The translations under genes were made by a program, and so were the position numbers. Under the pieces are notes generated by a model. The model worked only from the letters and a program-made list of their open reading frames with translations, did not search any database and had not been told where the DNA came from. Below, piece after piece: positions 50,901-63,509 of a stretch of DNA of 64,000 bases; position 1 is the first letter of the stretch; each line of letters opens with the position of its first letter. The DNA is from Callipepla californica brunnescens. Lineage: Eukaryota > Chordata > Aves > Galliformes > Odontophoridae. Where the stretch lies: positions 31,439,502 through 31,503,501 of the forward strand of contig JALIRH010000004.1 of assembly GCA_023055505.1 (NCBI GenBank), given 5' to 3'.

Positions 50901-53900
50901 GGTTGAACTTGAGTTGCTTATAACTTTGGCAATTTTTTTTTTGGCATTTGTTTTTGTAAAAAATAATACAAAAGCAAATATGCAACTGCCTCAGGGTATA
51001 GGAGGCAAAAAGCCTCTGTAAATCAAGGGGCAAAATTCTTCAGAAGCATTCTGAGCTATATATCTGCTTTTTGGTGTGAAATTGATAACACAGGCTAGAA
51101 GCATGGCATACAAGCAGGGTACATTAACCCTTACTTCACTCTGCTCTGCTGTTCATACCGTTGGTCCCCGTCAGTAGCAAACCTTCAAGGCCTTTTCCTG
51201 CAAAGCTGTAAGGAGAAATTTGAATCCTGAGCTGCATCCCAGCCTCCTTTACAGCTCTATTTAGTCTCTAAAACCCTGACACATAACACCCTTTCCTGTT
51301 GGTCCAGTGCCTGGTTCAGCAGGTGTTATCAGCACAAAACAGAGGGCAAGCCCAGAGTACTTGACGCTCTGCAGAACACGATAAGGTTGCACATCAGGTT
51401 GCAACATGACCCACCATGGCAGAACTAAAGTATTCTGATATGAAAACGATGTTTAGTGGTCCCAAACACCTGTTTGGGAATTTCCATTCTTGTAAACAAA
51501 ATATGTTAAACTACTTCAGAAACAGCAAGAGGGATAAAAACAATTTGGCAATATAGAGGTACCAGATGCTATAGTATCCTTCTACTGTTTAACATCCATG
51601 TAATTCTGCCATGCAGTCTTCATACTTGGGTCCCAGTTCAGACAGTTTCTAAAGAGATAAAGAATTTCTGAAAAATCTAGTGGGGATGGGGAGATTCCCC
51701 CAAAGATATCAATTCTTTCGTGAAATGAGAAGGAATAGATAAGTAAACAAAGAGGGAGTAGCTGTGCTATTGGAAATAAAAACATTTGCTCTATTAGACA
51801 GCAGCCCCACCCTGCTACTGTTTAGTGAGGATCTGCTATCAGACTGGAATGGAAAAAAATGATAACTCAGAAGAGACCCTTATTTGCTGTCTATGTAAGA
51901 ATACTCTCTGGGAATATGCCACATTTACTGAATGCAAAGTAATTGTCTGCATTCATAGAGATTTTGCATCCTGAGTCTAGAAAACAAAGGCTAATTCTCT
52001 TTGGTTTTACGCATTTGCTTTCTTTTTCCTTCCTACTAATCCAGGCTCCTTTGTTTGCAAGCTCCTATCAGCCAACTGCTGATGTCAGAGGGAAAGGCTG
52101 TGCAGATGCTCAGTACATCAGAGATGTTCTACTTGTGCCAGAGCTGACAAAATAAGAGCATAGAGCCCAGCTGTGCCCAGGTCTTCCCACTGGCCTTGTG
52201 GTCTTGATTTGTAAGCTCGCAGCCACTCCTCACCTCAAACCGTGGCAGAAATGTGATCTGGGTTGAGGCTCCTCCCAAGTCCAGGGTCCCAACAGTGTGC
52301 TGGTTCTGGCCAGACAGCTGCCCTGCAAAGCAGGGCAAAGAAAATTTTCAGAACAGTATGAAGTGGAAAATGCTATAATGTGGATACTGCATGCATGTTC
52401 CTGCAACCAACGGGTTTCTGCATTATCACAGAAATACAGGAAGGCAGAGTGGGTCCTCAGAGACAAAAGCCATCACAGAGAAAATGTGGTAATAACAAAG
52501 GTATTAAGAAAATCTCTTCTTTGACCCAAATTTCATATCCCAAGAGACAAAAGCAGATAAATGTTCAGGTATGCAGCAAAAGCTGAAAGCAGGAGGCATA
52601 GTATCGCTTGTGGAAGACTCTCAGGGAGAGTACATACATTCTGTAACTACCACAGGGGTGGACAAGAGCAGTAGGAGAATAAGGATATATAGTTAGAGCA
52701 GAACTAAAATAATTTTTCTTCACCCAGAACAGCTTTTGTTGTTGTTGTTGTTTTGCTTTTTATTTATTTTACTTCTTTTGTTTGTTTACTCGCATTTCTA
52801 CTAGAACACTGATTTTCTTTTCTCTTTGCTAGATTGCACTCTCATAACTTATTAGAGCCAGTAGGGCTAACACATGCTGTTGCACCACATTCATTGCACA
52901 GTTCACAATGGGATGAAGAATACCATAAAACCCTGTTTTCCACCTTCTAACGGTTAGTGGTACCATGCCCCTACATACATTACAGAAACCAGCTTGCCAG
53001 TGCCTCCCAGTCCTCAGTAAATCATGGCACCTTCTGGATCAAGATGCTTTCTTCTTGCTACAGGTGGGACTCTGCCTCTAGGACAGAGTCTGCCCAAGTC
53101 AATCCACTGCTTTAGCATTGTTGCCACAGTGGGGAGAAAAAGGAAGGTATAGCAACCAAGGAAGAGTAATATACAGAGAGATCATCTCTGCAGAAGAAAC
53201 TCAAGTTCAAATTTTAAGTGAAGTTAAATAGAATTAGCTACCTGTCAAAAAGTTCACAGTGATCCAGGCTAAAATTCCTGTAAAGAATGAAAGAGGAAAA
53301 AAAAGTCACCACTGAGTATCTCGTGACCTCCTGCCCACTCTTACCACCACTCCGTATTACTTTTTTAGTAATTATTTCCTGGTAATGTAATACAACCTCT
53401 CTAATATTTTAGACATTAATTCAAGCTTACAAAGAAATTCATATTATGCATTATTGATGTATTAAAAGCTCATAAGGTAGGATAGGTAGAACATTTGTAG
53501 CAGCTATGCAACTGTAGCATACTCAAAAGTCATTTCTGATTTCCAAAGGACACGCAAAGAAGCAATGAGCTGACACAAGTTTCCTTCCGCACTTTTCTTG
53601 TCAGCCTTTCAATTCCTAATCTGAAATTTGCACGTACACTGCTGTGTTTTAAACTTCTGGTTTGTGTGACCACAAAAAAAAACAGTAACGACCACTAAAA
53701 TACTAACAACTCGTCTTGGACTCTAGTAGCTGACTTGACGATGGCATGATTATCACCCAAACACAGACAAATGTGACAGAAAAGGTGGGCTTTAAAACAG
53801 AACTTGGCAGACTACATCATGCTCTGATATGCCTCGCTGGTACTGCTCCGTGTTAATAACACACTTCTCTTTGGTATACTCTTCATCTGTTGACCCCGGT

Positions 53901-56900
53901 GACATACTATGTGTTGCACTGTGCTTCATCAGACACTTGTGAATTTGTTTTTTTCTCTTGGCCCATGTGGGTGGATCTTGCTCCTTTATTTTTCTCCATG
54001 TATTGGTTGCTTTCTGCTTTCCCTGAACAACTTCCAAAGATCTGCCACCATGAAATGTTCAGAATTGAATGTAACATCGTGGATGGCTTTTATCAGACAT
54101 CCATACAGGATTACTACCTGACTGATCTCCACGGATATGTAGCCAAAATGCATCATTGGTTTGTTCTGCACTGCAGAATCATTTATAAATAGTCACTAAC
54201 TCCAAGCCCATGTGTTTTCTTGTATTTTAGGTTACTTCCTTTGTTACTTAACAAGCTGCACTTTTCCAGTATGATTTTTTTAACTATTTTTACATTACTT
54301 ATTTAGGTTACAAACAAGGCTAGAAATCTGTTTCTTCCTTCCCTCTGTTTAGGTGACCATTTCCCCTTCAAGTTCACTTATTCCTGTTTTCCCTCCCATT
54401 CCTCTTTGCTTTCAGTTTTTCTTCTTTCTAAAACACACCTTCATAAGACCCGTCCATGATGCTAACACTATCCTCTGGAACAAGAAATGGTGACGCCTCA
54501 AAGACTTCTTTCACCTGAAGAAAGAGAAAATTATTCAGTTCCTTGGTCTGAACAGTCTTACTCTGCTCTGACAGTGACAGTGAAGCTCTTCTTTTCACTG
54601 CAGTAGAAAAGAAGTCAAGAATGTGTGGTAGACAAAATTCTTCCTCTTTTAAGAGCCAGTAAAGAAATAAATGTATCTGAAGTCTCTGTCCCAGAGCCTC
54701 CTATCCACACAAGGACAGAGGATTTCAGGACATATCTGTGCAGTCTGTGACTTTCATGCTATTATGAGATTACAGTTACTTTTCACAGCTGAAATTCACC
54801 AATGGCAACATATTGGAGAATTGAGTCACGAAAGATGAAACAGAACAACAGTATTGTATCTAAAAGATGTTAGTGTTACCTCTGAAAGTAGAGCCTGAGC
54901 TTTCTCTTCCGACAGTAAGCGCAGTCCAGCTGTGGCTTTTAACACTACTGGCGTCTTCTTCCAGAGATGAGGTGGCACAGCATCTATGGCCATGTCCAGC
55001 AATCTTTTGACAGATTCAGCACCCTTAAAAGAAGAAATTGTTTTTGTTACAGTTTTCTTCCTACAGAAAATGCACCTCCCAACTAAAAACTAGTGAAACT
55101 GGAATTCAATAGCAGAAAATCCATGCCCAAAAGAAGCACAAAAACTGTGCTACGTGTCTCATACAAACCTTAAAGGAATGTCTGCATTGGAAGGTCAGAT
55201 ACATTTAGGGTTGTATCTTAATAGACAGAATTAAATTTCATTGTATGTGGAAAATATTCTTGGAAACAGTGGAGGGGGGCAAGGGAACTGAGTGACAAAC
55301 CTAGGCATCTTGTAGTATGATAAAACTAAGCAGTGCAGTTACTGACTGAAACTGCAAAGGTCAGGGGGGACGTCTGTGGATTTCAGTAAATGAACATAAG
55401 AATTCCAAGTGAATCCATATAAAGTAGCCTGATTACAATGCCAGCTGTAGAGTGGTTACCACATGAGGCACAGACATCACTGCTGGGCTCTCAACTGTTT
55501 ACACTGCTCTAACAATTATGGTTTGGCATTAGCAATAAGCATTCTCCTGTGAAATTTCTAGAAATGACTCTCAGTGAAGATTTTTCTCCTCTCCTACCCA
55601 ATAAATAAGACAATTCAGTGAAATCACAAGAGATATCACCACAGTTTCAGAAAAGAGCCATCTACTCTTCCCCAGAGTTTCAAACTAAAATTTCCGCAGC
55701 AGTGAATGTAGTTGAGCGCACTGAGAAACCCGAAGCTCCCCCTAAGGTAGCCCCAACTCCAGGACTGCTAATGCAGGTCAGGCACAGGATCTAATCTATC
55801 ATTTCACTGGCACCTCCCTCAGCTTGTGAATGAGCTTGCTGTCAGCAGAGGGGCTCTGGAAAATGGTAGCTCAGTTCAGGACTGGCTCTGTGTATCAACA
55901 GGATTCTTTTAGCTGGCTTTGCCCTGCTGCTCACTTCTGACTCCTGATCAGAGTGGCCTAAAACAAGTGCACTGTGCATGAGTTCACAACCATGTGCATT
56001 TGAAAATACAGAGGGCTGCACCTAACTTCAATTTCTTATTACAATTCTAAGTTACTAATGTATAAATTCATTGATAAAGTACTAATTAATACATCCGACT
56101 GTAGATTATGAAACTGCCTGGATTTATTTTTGAAAAACTCCATACATGAATAAAAAAACAAAAGTCCAGAGTCAGTAGAGGAGTAGTTGCCCAAACCAAA
56201 ACCATTTCTCAGCTAAAACTTTGGTCAGATGTCTGAACTGATCGTGACTGAAGTGAGTTCTACATATCCTGTGCAATGTCTTCCAAGATAGCAGCGAAGA
56301 ATCAGAGCAAACAGATTACTGGTAGTCTGACAATAGAGGCTTTGAAAAATACCATGCCTTGATTTAACCAGCTAAATGCATCTTGATTCTTCCCCTTCTC
56401 CATAACTGATTAACAAAAATTAACTTTTGCAGATCTGACTATAAGCACACACACAAAAAAAAGAAAAGATTAGTAAATGAAAGAATATGCTTATTTATAT
56501 TTGGGGTAGCAACAGGGGAAATAAATGTTGAATCTGAATGTTGCTAGAACCAAAAATCACTTTGCCTTTGACATTCTCAGAGGCATATAATCTAGTTAGA
56601 TATTGCATTTAAGCAGTTAATTAAGGCATTGTTCCAGTGATGAAATACGTGGAGTAATAGCTTCCATTTTACTATGTGGAAATTAACTCGTAAAAGTAGA
56701 GCAACAGGTTTAGTCAGCCAGTAGTAGAACCTTTACATTTTTCATGACTCCCTGCATTGCAATCAGCAATATCTGAACTGCTTGGTAGAGTGCAGTTGAC
56801 ATCAGTAGTAAGCAAGGTCAACTCACAGGGAATGAAGGAGAGCTTTACCTTTTCAGGCTCATCAGCATAGGCAGAAAGACCTGGCTTCACAGACTCAAAT

Positions 56901-58356
56901 ATTTCCCCTTCTAACTCTGGAAGGATTTCTGCACAAATGAGACATTATATGAAACAGTCAACAGTTCAGATCTTTTTCTTTGCTTCCAGAAGGTTATCTG
57001 CAACACTAGTGAAGAGACTGTCCTTGACTTCCCCTTGCAAATAATAAATCCCCAGAAATGCACTGCTCCTTCATTTCAGAAACATACTTAACAGATTGCC
57101 CTTGTGTCCTCCAAGTTCATGAACAATTTATTACAAACATATCATAACTAGAAGGATGTTTGTTCATTATCCATTTGTAAGCCGCAAGTTGTAGCAATTT
57201 AGCACGACTGTTGCCTAATCTTAATGAAACTTCTTTCCTTTTTTTGTCCCCAAGCTAAGTGTGAAATATTAATTCATATTAATGCAAATACAGTCAGCTC
57301 CTGATTATTCCTACGTGATTCATCCTACTCACAAACACAGGGAGTGCTGAACAGAGCTGACTGGCCCCAGGCACTTGGCTGCAAAGCCAAACAAACATGA
57401 CCGTTGCTCCCAGAGCAGCTTGGCTCTACCATCTCTCAGTATTGCATGTTGTACATCAGAGTTGGACATTGCACCAGCCCTTCCCAAAGAATGCTGAAAT
57501 CATGTGAAGCCACACAGGTACTACATGCAGTCCTGAAGGCTTTATTAGCCTTTAACCTTTGAAAATTTGCTGGTTCACAGTACACAAGCTAATTCAGCCA
57601 CTCGAATCCTATGTAATGTGCAGCCGAGCTGGGTTCCTCCACGCCATGTTAGATAGAGATATTCTGCAGTGTGCTGTATCTGCTTACAGTTCTGGAAGCT
57701 TCCCAGGTGGTTATAACTCTTTAATGTACTGATTTCATTTTGCTTTAAAATGTTACATATACAGAATTTAAATATTTGTTGATATGATTCCAGGTAATAG
57801 GTAACTTGACAGGGGATGGGTACAAGCCTCTTCCCATTTCAATAGGACATTTCTTTAAACAGCTGTGGAGGTGAAAATTGCTGGAAATTCAGAACTCTTC
57901 AGTGTTCCCAGAAAGAAACTTTTCGGTTTCTCAAGATGTGCAAGATAGAACTTTTCACAGCAAAACACCACCATAAATGGCAAACAGATCATCCCCACAG
58001 GGGATGATCTGAAGGACACACAGGAGAATTCTTCAGTTGATCTCAAATTCTGTATTGATGCAAACAATACCCTCTCATGCTCTCAAAACAGAACCTGGGT
58101 CAACACATGGCAGGTGCACAGACTGATGCAGGGTCTTACCTGGGCTCTTCTGCACAAACGTATAGATGTGGATCCGGGTGCCAGTGCTTCCTGCGTCAAA
58201 CATTATGCCATAAAAAGTGTTGGTCTTGGCATTTATAGGGCACGTGTTAGGTGGAAAGAGATCCTGAAACCACATCTCCCTGTTTGAATGGGAAAGAACA
58301 AGGGACAAAGAAGAAAACACCAGTGCTAGAAGGACAGGGAGTCTGGAAGATGTCAT
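44985..58356 (-). CDS. ENTPD5: ENTPD5, ER-lumen nucleoside diphosphatase (UDPase)
   Basis: Hydrolyses UDP (and GDP) to the monophosphate in the ER, supporting UGGT reglucosylation and glycoprotein folding. Coding exons, minus strand: 58356-58140, 56928-56849, 55023-54880, 54514-54439, 53277-53242, 52322-52234, 49938-49859, 48131-48070, 47606-47505, 46662-46522, 46205-46149, 45373-45258 and 45071-44985. They total 1287 bases, 428 aa, the human length. A hydrophobic signal peptide ([16 protein letters not shown]) opens the protein. Apyrase-conserved regions: [10 protein letters not shown] at 53-62, KATAGLR at 128-134, SIMDGSYEG at 165-173 with catalytic-type Glu172, and DLGGASTQ at 199-206. [11 protein letters not shown] and [15 protein letters not shown] follow. 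The start at 58356 has A at -3; an in-frame ATG at 58401 would add 15 residues but has T at -3. The coding exon begins at an acceptor (CTACAG, 58418), so noncoding leader exon(s) lie upstream. Confidence 0.97.
48790..49013 (+). mobile_element. CR1 LINE, 5'-truncated 3' end, in ENTPD5 intron 8
   Basis: The run GGAACTTCTTCACAGTG, GTGACGGAGCACTGGCACAG, GGTGGTGGAGTCTCCTTCTC, GACATTCCAGACCCGCCTGG, GGGAGCTGCTTTGGCAGG and CCCCTACGATTCTGTGATT follows the 3' portion of chicken CR1 consensus in order. It is a typical short CR1 copy ending in the terminal ATTCTGTGAT-like repeat, without a poly-A tail. It lacks coding capacity. It lies opposite to ENTPD5 transcription. CR1 of this type is the main evidence that the source is a bird. 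The left edge is approximate. Confidence 0.88.
49939..58139. other. ENTPD5 introns between coding exons 1 and 7
   Basis: Long AT-rich introns separate the small exons listed for ENTPD5. A short (GTT)n run lies at about 52737-52752. No other gene, RNA or repeat family was recognised; open frames here have no family match. Confidence 0.65.
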
Positions 58357-58417
58357 CCTGCCACGATCTCTTGAGGCAGTCAAGCGTGGGTCAGCAGTCA
58401 TAGAGCTGGTGTAGATC

Positions 58418-60655
58418 CTGTAGGGGAAAACAAACAGGGAGGAAAGTTACTAAGAGCCCTCTCCTTACAAAGTCTGTGGAAAAAGTTCTGCCTGTACACA
58501 AATATTTTGCCCTTTGGATAGGAAATAGCTTTTCAGCACCTCATCCACAAAGATTTACTGCATTTTGATACTACAACTATATCTAAGTGTTTTGTTCTTT
58601 CACAGTAAAGATTTCTCCATTTCCTAAATGCAGAAGACTTAAGTACAACATTTCCCCAGTATTTCTAGCTTTTACTTTACTTTTTTTCTCCGCTTTGGCT
58701 TTAAAGTTCTCAAGTTTTACAGCTCCAAGAAACTCCAGAAGGTCAAAATACTATCTGAATAGAAGCATCAGAGGGGAGCTCAAGGCAGAGCCCCTTTGCC
58801 CTGATATTTATACGCATGAGATGCTGTGGCAGAACACAAATGTTATTCAAAGAAATAGAATTTCATCTCAGGCTCTGAGCAGCTGCTGGGAGAGATGAGT
58901 GCACTGAGCAAAGGTAGCGTTCTGCCTCACAAGGGCTTCTGTGCTGCACAGGAGGGACTGAACTGAGATGTGCACCTGGGCTCTGCCTCTCGATAGTTTT
59001 CTTCTCTGTTTATCACACTTCTCCTTTCTGCCCTCATTTCTTTTTCTGCTACCAGTGCTGAATATTCTGCCCCATATGCCTGCTTATCTGCTCTGTTCGA
59101 GACCTCGTCTGCTTTTAGTGCTAGCATTCAATTGTGTTTTAGTGATCTATTCAGCCCCACTACGCTCAGTCTCTCTAAATCTTTATTTGCAACCTCTATC
59201 CTATATTTACCCATTCTGATCCCTAACCTCTATCCTCTCCTTTCTATGTGAATTTGACATAGCTTCTATTTCCTTATACCTTTCACCTATGCCCACAGAA
59301 CTCGCTCCTCCTTCCCTCCCACATTCAGCCCTTATACACCTTCCATTATTTCAACCTTTGTTTGTAATTACAGCAGGAGATTAACTTTTACCCATTCTCA
59401 CTAACCACATCACGCTGAGTCATTCCTTGAGCGCCTTTCTCACTCGCTCAAGCGCTCAGCTCTCTCCGGGGCAAACACAGTGCTCAGGCTGTCATGTGAG
59501 GGGAACCTTGCTTATCTTCTGTGACCTTTATTTGATTGCACAGGATCCACTCTGCCTTACAAACGCGTTCTGAGAAGTGATTTTATGATCCAGCAAAGAA
59601 CAGCCCTGGCCATCCCTCTCTGACAGATCAACTCCAACAGTCAGACTTCCTAAAAAGAATATACATTTTATGCGGAAATTAGAAAAAGCTTAGCCCTAAT
59701 CTGTAAAAAGTTGAACCGCTGTGCTGAGCGGAGCTCAGGGAAAGCACTGAGCAGTTGGACAGCTTCACGGGTAGGGATCTGTTCTATGGTGCAGCTGGAA
59801 TTACCCACTTGGCTTCATCACAGTAAGCGGCCCTACTCAAAATCCAGGCAGCTGCATCGCTGAGTAGAGCAAGAGCAGAAGGTGAAGCTGTTCAGGAGAG
59901 GTGCCGTGTAGTGCAGGTATGTTGTTTACTAAACAACCACAACTAAAACTGAGCACCTGCCTTAAGAATAAACCCCCGAGTCCTGTTACAGGCAGCACAC
60001 GTGACACTTACATAAGCCGCATGATCTCGGTTGATCCGAAAATATCTGACCAACTGCCACCATTAACACATGTCCTTCTTGCCAGCTCTCCTGACTGATG
60101 AGCCCTGGCCTCCCATGAACTGCTCCTGTATGAAACGTCTCTTTGGTTGCCCTTCTCATTCAACACCACCTCGCGCTTCCCATTCTCTACCTCAGCCCTG
60201 CTTTCTCCCTTTCTTGCTGCCTGAGGTCCCCTCTCTGCCCCCATAAAAAATCCCACAACACCTCAGGATCTCTTTCCTCACTACGAAAGAGAAAAGCACA
60301 TGGAGTCTCTCTGATGAACGGGTTCAGACCTCCTAAAACCAGGCGCACACCGGCGTCCACAAGAAGCACGGAGATAGGCAAGGAGAGCACGAGGGCAGAG
60401 CCGGCAGGGGGAGACCGCACACGGTAACAGAAACGCCGGCGGACCAGGAATGTGAAAAGGGGTCAGAAGAAAGGATGGAGGGTAGAGATAGGAGAGAGGG
60501 AGCGGATCGGCCACCGAGAAAGAAAACTGCTATCTCCGAGAGTTTCTCTCCACCGAGCTAAAACCCTCGCTGCCAACGGACGGATGGGAGAAAGCGGGGG
60601 CACAGGGATACGATCGCAGCGCACGTTCACCAACGCGAGCGGGCGGTCGGGCTGG
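58418..60655. other. ENTPD5 5' leader intron region
   Basis: Upstream of the first coding exon on the minus strand. A noncoding first exon is expected close to the CpG island near 60.3-60.9 kb, but I could not fix it. The 58.5-60.2 kb part shows no coding exon or known repeat. Confidence 0.55.
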
Positions 60656-61400
60656 CACGGCACGGCACGGCACGGCACGGCACGGCACGGCACGGCACGG
60701 AGCGGTTACCGAGCTCGGGGCACGCACCTGCACGGCGGGGCCGAGGTCGCCGCCGCCGCCGCACTGCTGCCCTTCGCCGCGGCGTTCCGCTGCGCCAGGC
60801 GGATCACCGGGGGTGCGGCCGAACCGTTTTGCCCGCGCTCGAGTTTATCATTAGCCGCCAAACGCGCTCGGATAGGCGCGGGGGACGGACTCGAGAAGTT
60901 GAAAGTTAACCGAGTTGGACGTCGCTCAAACACTGACCCGCCGTAGCGGCGCGGCACCGGGCACGGCGGGCCGTCAGCAGGACGCGGTTCCCATAGCGAT
61001 GCGGAGCCGTTCCCCCCTCCCCAACCTCCCTCCGCCCCGCGCTCACCGGCCGCTCGGAGCGCCGCCGGCGCCACATCCCGCCGGTACCGCGCGTCACGCA
61101 GCGCGCCGCCCGGCGCGGGGCTTGCACGTCGCCGCCCGGTTTCCACGGCAGCGGGCGGCAACGGAAGCCGCGGCATGGAGGGCGGGTGGGAGGCCCGGCT
61201 GGCGGAAGCCGAAGCGGCCGCGGCCGAGTACCGCGAGGCTGCCCGGCTGCTGGCCCGGCGCAACGCCGAGCTGCTGTGGCGGCAGCGGCACTCGGAGGGG
61301 CGGGCGGCGGCCGTGATGGCGCTCGTCACGGAGCGGGACCGGGAGAGGGCGGCGGAGGTGCGAGCCGGGATGCCGGGCCGGGCACCGTGAGCCCCGGTCC
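60320..61400. promoter_or_regulatory. CpG-island divergent promoter of ENTPD5 (-) and BBOF1 (+)
   Basis: GC-rich, CpG-dense segment that includes the BBOF1 first exon and the presumed ENTPD5 leader exon. No TATA box. An imperfect RFX X-box-like palindrome (GTTCCCATAGCGAT, 60987-61000) is about 175 bases upstream of the BBOF1 start; RFX factors drive many ciliary genes, but this match has about four mismatches to the consensus. Confidence 0.7.
60656..60700 (+). repeat. Pentanucleotide tandem repeat (CACGG)x9
   Basis: Nine perfect head-to-tail copies of CACGG, directly followed by the related AGCGG. It lies in the ENTPD5/BBOF1 CpG island. The antisense strand reads (CCGTG)n. Perfect copies suggest a young, length-variable repeat. 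Confidence 0.95.
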
Positions 61401-63509
61401 GACCGCTCCAAGCACCGCACCTCGCTGTGCTTGCACACGCTGTTTGGTCTCCATGAACGTTCAGCAAACGTTGATGGGTGCCATTTTTTTCCGCATGGCG
61501 GAATTGACGCCTTTGCTCCATCCACCGCCCCTCTGCCGCCATCTGTCGTGCGGCAACAGCATGTCACGGAATACTGAGGGGAACGTTCCGCCTTTACTGC
61601 CGTGCAGCCGACAGTCGCCTCTGAGCTCGTGGGCCAACAACATAAAAACCAGGAGGCGTTACTTTTGGAGCAGAAGTCGTAAAAATTCTGTTTATTGAAT
61701 GAGAAGGCAGAAATTTGCAGTCCCCGAGCACTGATGGGTTCAAATCTTCGGTCCCAGAACACCGATGGGTTTAAAAGACAGGAGACGGTGTTCTCAATCA
61801 CGCCCCATCCTTTTCTTTTTTCCTGTAGCTGTCATGGAAGCCCCTGCTCATCCCTTTTCCAGCTGCTTTACCCCCTTTTCAGAACTGATTCTCTCAGTAC
61901 TGCACCGCTGCCCAAAACAATAAGGAAGAAAGCCATCCATCCACGTAGTTTTAATTCTGCAGCAGGCTTGCAGGTCTCTTTCCATCTAGTACAGGTGGGT
62001 TTTCATTGCTCAGGCTTGCACTGTTTCCCATGCTTAGCACAAACCAAGGGCAGCCCTTTCACTTCCCATTTTTAAGTATGCCTGAAGGCTACAAGTGAGG
62101 GACCTCTTCTGGTATCTTGTAATTAAATTGGAAGAAAATAAAACAGCTCAGGCACTACTCCTCCTCCCCTCAGTTAACATTTCTTGATTTCTGTTTTCAC
62201 AGACTGAGAAACTGAAGAAGGAGCTGACTGATTTGAAACAGAGAGCACAAGAAGAGAGCAGGAAACTGGTGAATGAACTTTTTGTCCTCAGAACAATGGG
62301 ATCCACCGAGCAGGCTGAACAGTAGTACTTCTGATTTTAGCACGAGGAATAAGGGCAGCAAACTCTGCAAGAATCTTGAGTAGAAAAAAACTTGGAAAAA
62401 AAAGATGGTGATGTGGGAATTACCTTGTGACTCTCCTCTATTATTTTGGATAATGGAATACTTTATAGTATCTGAAATAGTATTAAGAACCAGCTTGGTA
62501 ACGGTGAAGCCAGAGACCAGCAAAAACATCCTTACTGAGTTAACAAATAATTAGTTTGAACTCTTTTATACTTCTCCTTCATTCATTGCTATTGAAGCAA
62601 AAAGCCATAAAAAGAGCTATGAAAATTATTGTTTGCTAGCAACCTGGTTTCAGTAAGAAACACAGAACTGTGCTCGTCTCCTCTTTGACACAGCATCTGC
62701 TGTGAAGAAGACCCCACAGCATTTCTCTCATCCTCAGATTATACAGACAAGAAAAGGCTATAACTGTGTATGGGAACTGTTGAATCACGGCATGAACCAC
62801 TGATTGATCACCTGAGGTGAGCACTGAGTCAGCCACAGGGGCACAGGTGAAGGTAATGTACCTGTGTGATTGGAAGGGGTGGAGTCTGGCTCCACCTCTC
62901 CCAGACCCCATTTAAGGGCTGACCGCCACTGGGGAAGGATCTCTTGTTGGAGAGCCCTCCCTTGTGGAGTTATTGGCAAGCCTCAACCATCTGGAAAAGG
63001 TGAACCTCTCTTTATTCACTGGTTGTCTGTTTACCATCCAGATAAGCCTAGTAAAATAGACCTTCTTCCTCACTATTTTCTCTGAGTACCACTCTTTTGG
63101 GTTACTCACCCTACAAACTGACATTCCAAATATTGCTTTACGCTTACTAGTCATTTCTAGGGCTTTTACTTCATTGGAGGGCCAGCACCTTCTGCTGAGT
63201 TAGCAGCATTTCTGCTCATGATGAATTCCTTGTATTTTTCAAAACTTTGCAGCTCATTGTGATTTCAGATATTCAGTAGAGTGTGCTCTGTGTTTTGTGT
63301 TACAGTATTTGATGGCTGGCTTCTTTCATTTTGCTTCCTTCTTACTGAGTACTTCCAAATTGCAGGAGGACTACTATGCCCAACAAATAAAAGAACTGGA
63401 AGAGAAATTTCAGAAAAAAGTTGGAGAAATCAGCCAAATTCAATTAGAACTGAAATTAATACAGGAATTCCACAAGGAGAAAGCAGCTATGGAGAAAGAG
63501 CTGGAAGAT
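61175..63509 (+). CDS. BBOF1: BBOF1, basal body orientation factor 1 (partial: first three coding exons)
   Basis: Coiled-coil protein (CCDC176) that in multiciliated cells aligns and maintains basal-body orientation. Exons: 61175-61357, 62203-62268 and 63366-63509; phases all 0, giving 131 codons before the window ends. Exon 1 encodes WEARLAEAEAAAAEYREAAR, which parallels human WEAKLEITELTRIEYRDTSR. Exon 2 encodes EKLKKELTDLKQRAQEESRKL, similar to the human EKLKQQLNETKEKAQEE segment. Exon 3 encodes QIKELEEKFQKKVGEI, like human QINELEGQFHQKAKEI. The whole is charged, heptad-rich coiled coil. The exon 2 donor is CTG|GTGAAT. No upstream ATG is in frame in the CpG island, so the Lys-rich 30-35 residue N-terminus of mammals is absent unless an extra exon exists. 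Confidence 0.88.
61358..62202. other. BBOF1 intron 1
   Basis: Between the donor GAG|GTGCGA and the acceptor TTTTCACAG. No other exon or element seen. Confidence 0.7.
62269..63365. other. BBOF1 intron 2
   Basis: Between the donor CTG|GTGAAT and the acceptor AATTGCAG. Open frames at 62.6-63.1 kb have no family match. No repeat identified with confidence. Confidence 0.65.

Noticed and set aside
58357..58401. Upstream in-frame ATG at 58401 as the ENTPD5 start
   Set aside because: Weak context (T at -3), puts 15 polar residues before the signal peptide, and breaks the match to the 428-residue family length.
60706..61542. Minus-strand open frame of 278 codons across the CpG island
   Set aside because: Low-complexity Arg/Ala/Pro translation antisense to BBOF1 exon 1; stop-poor because of GC content, with no family resemblance.
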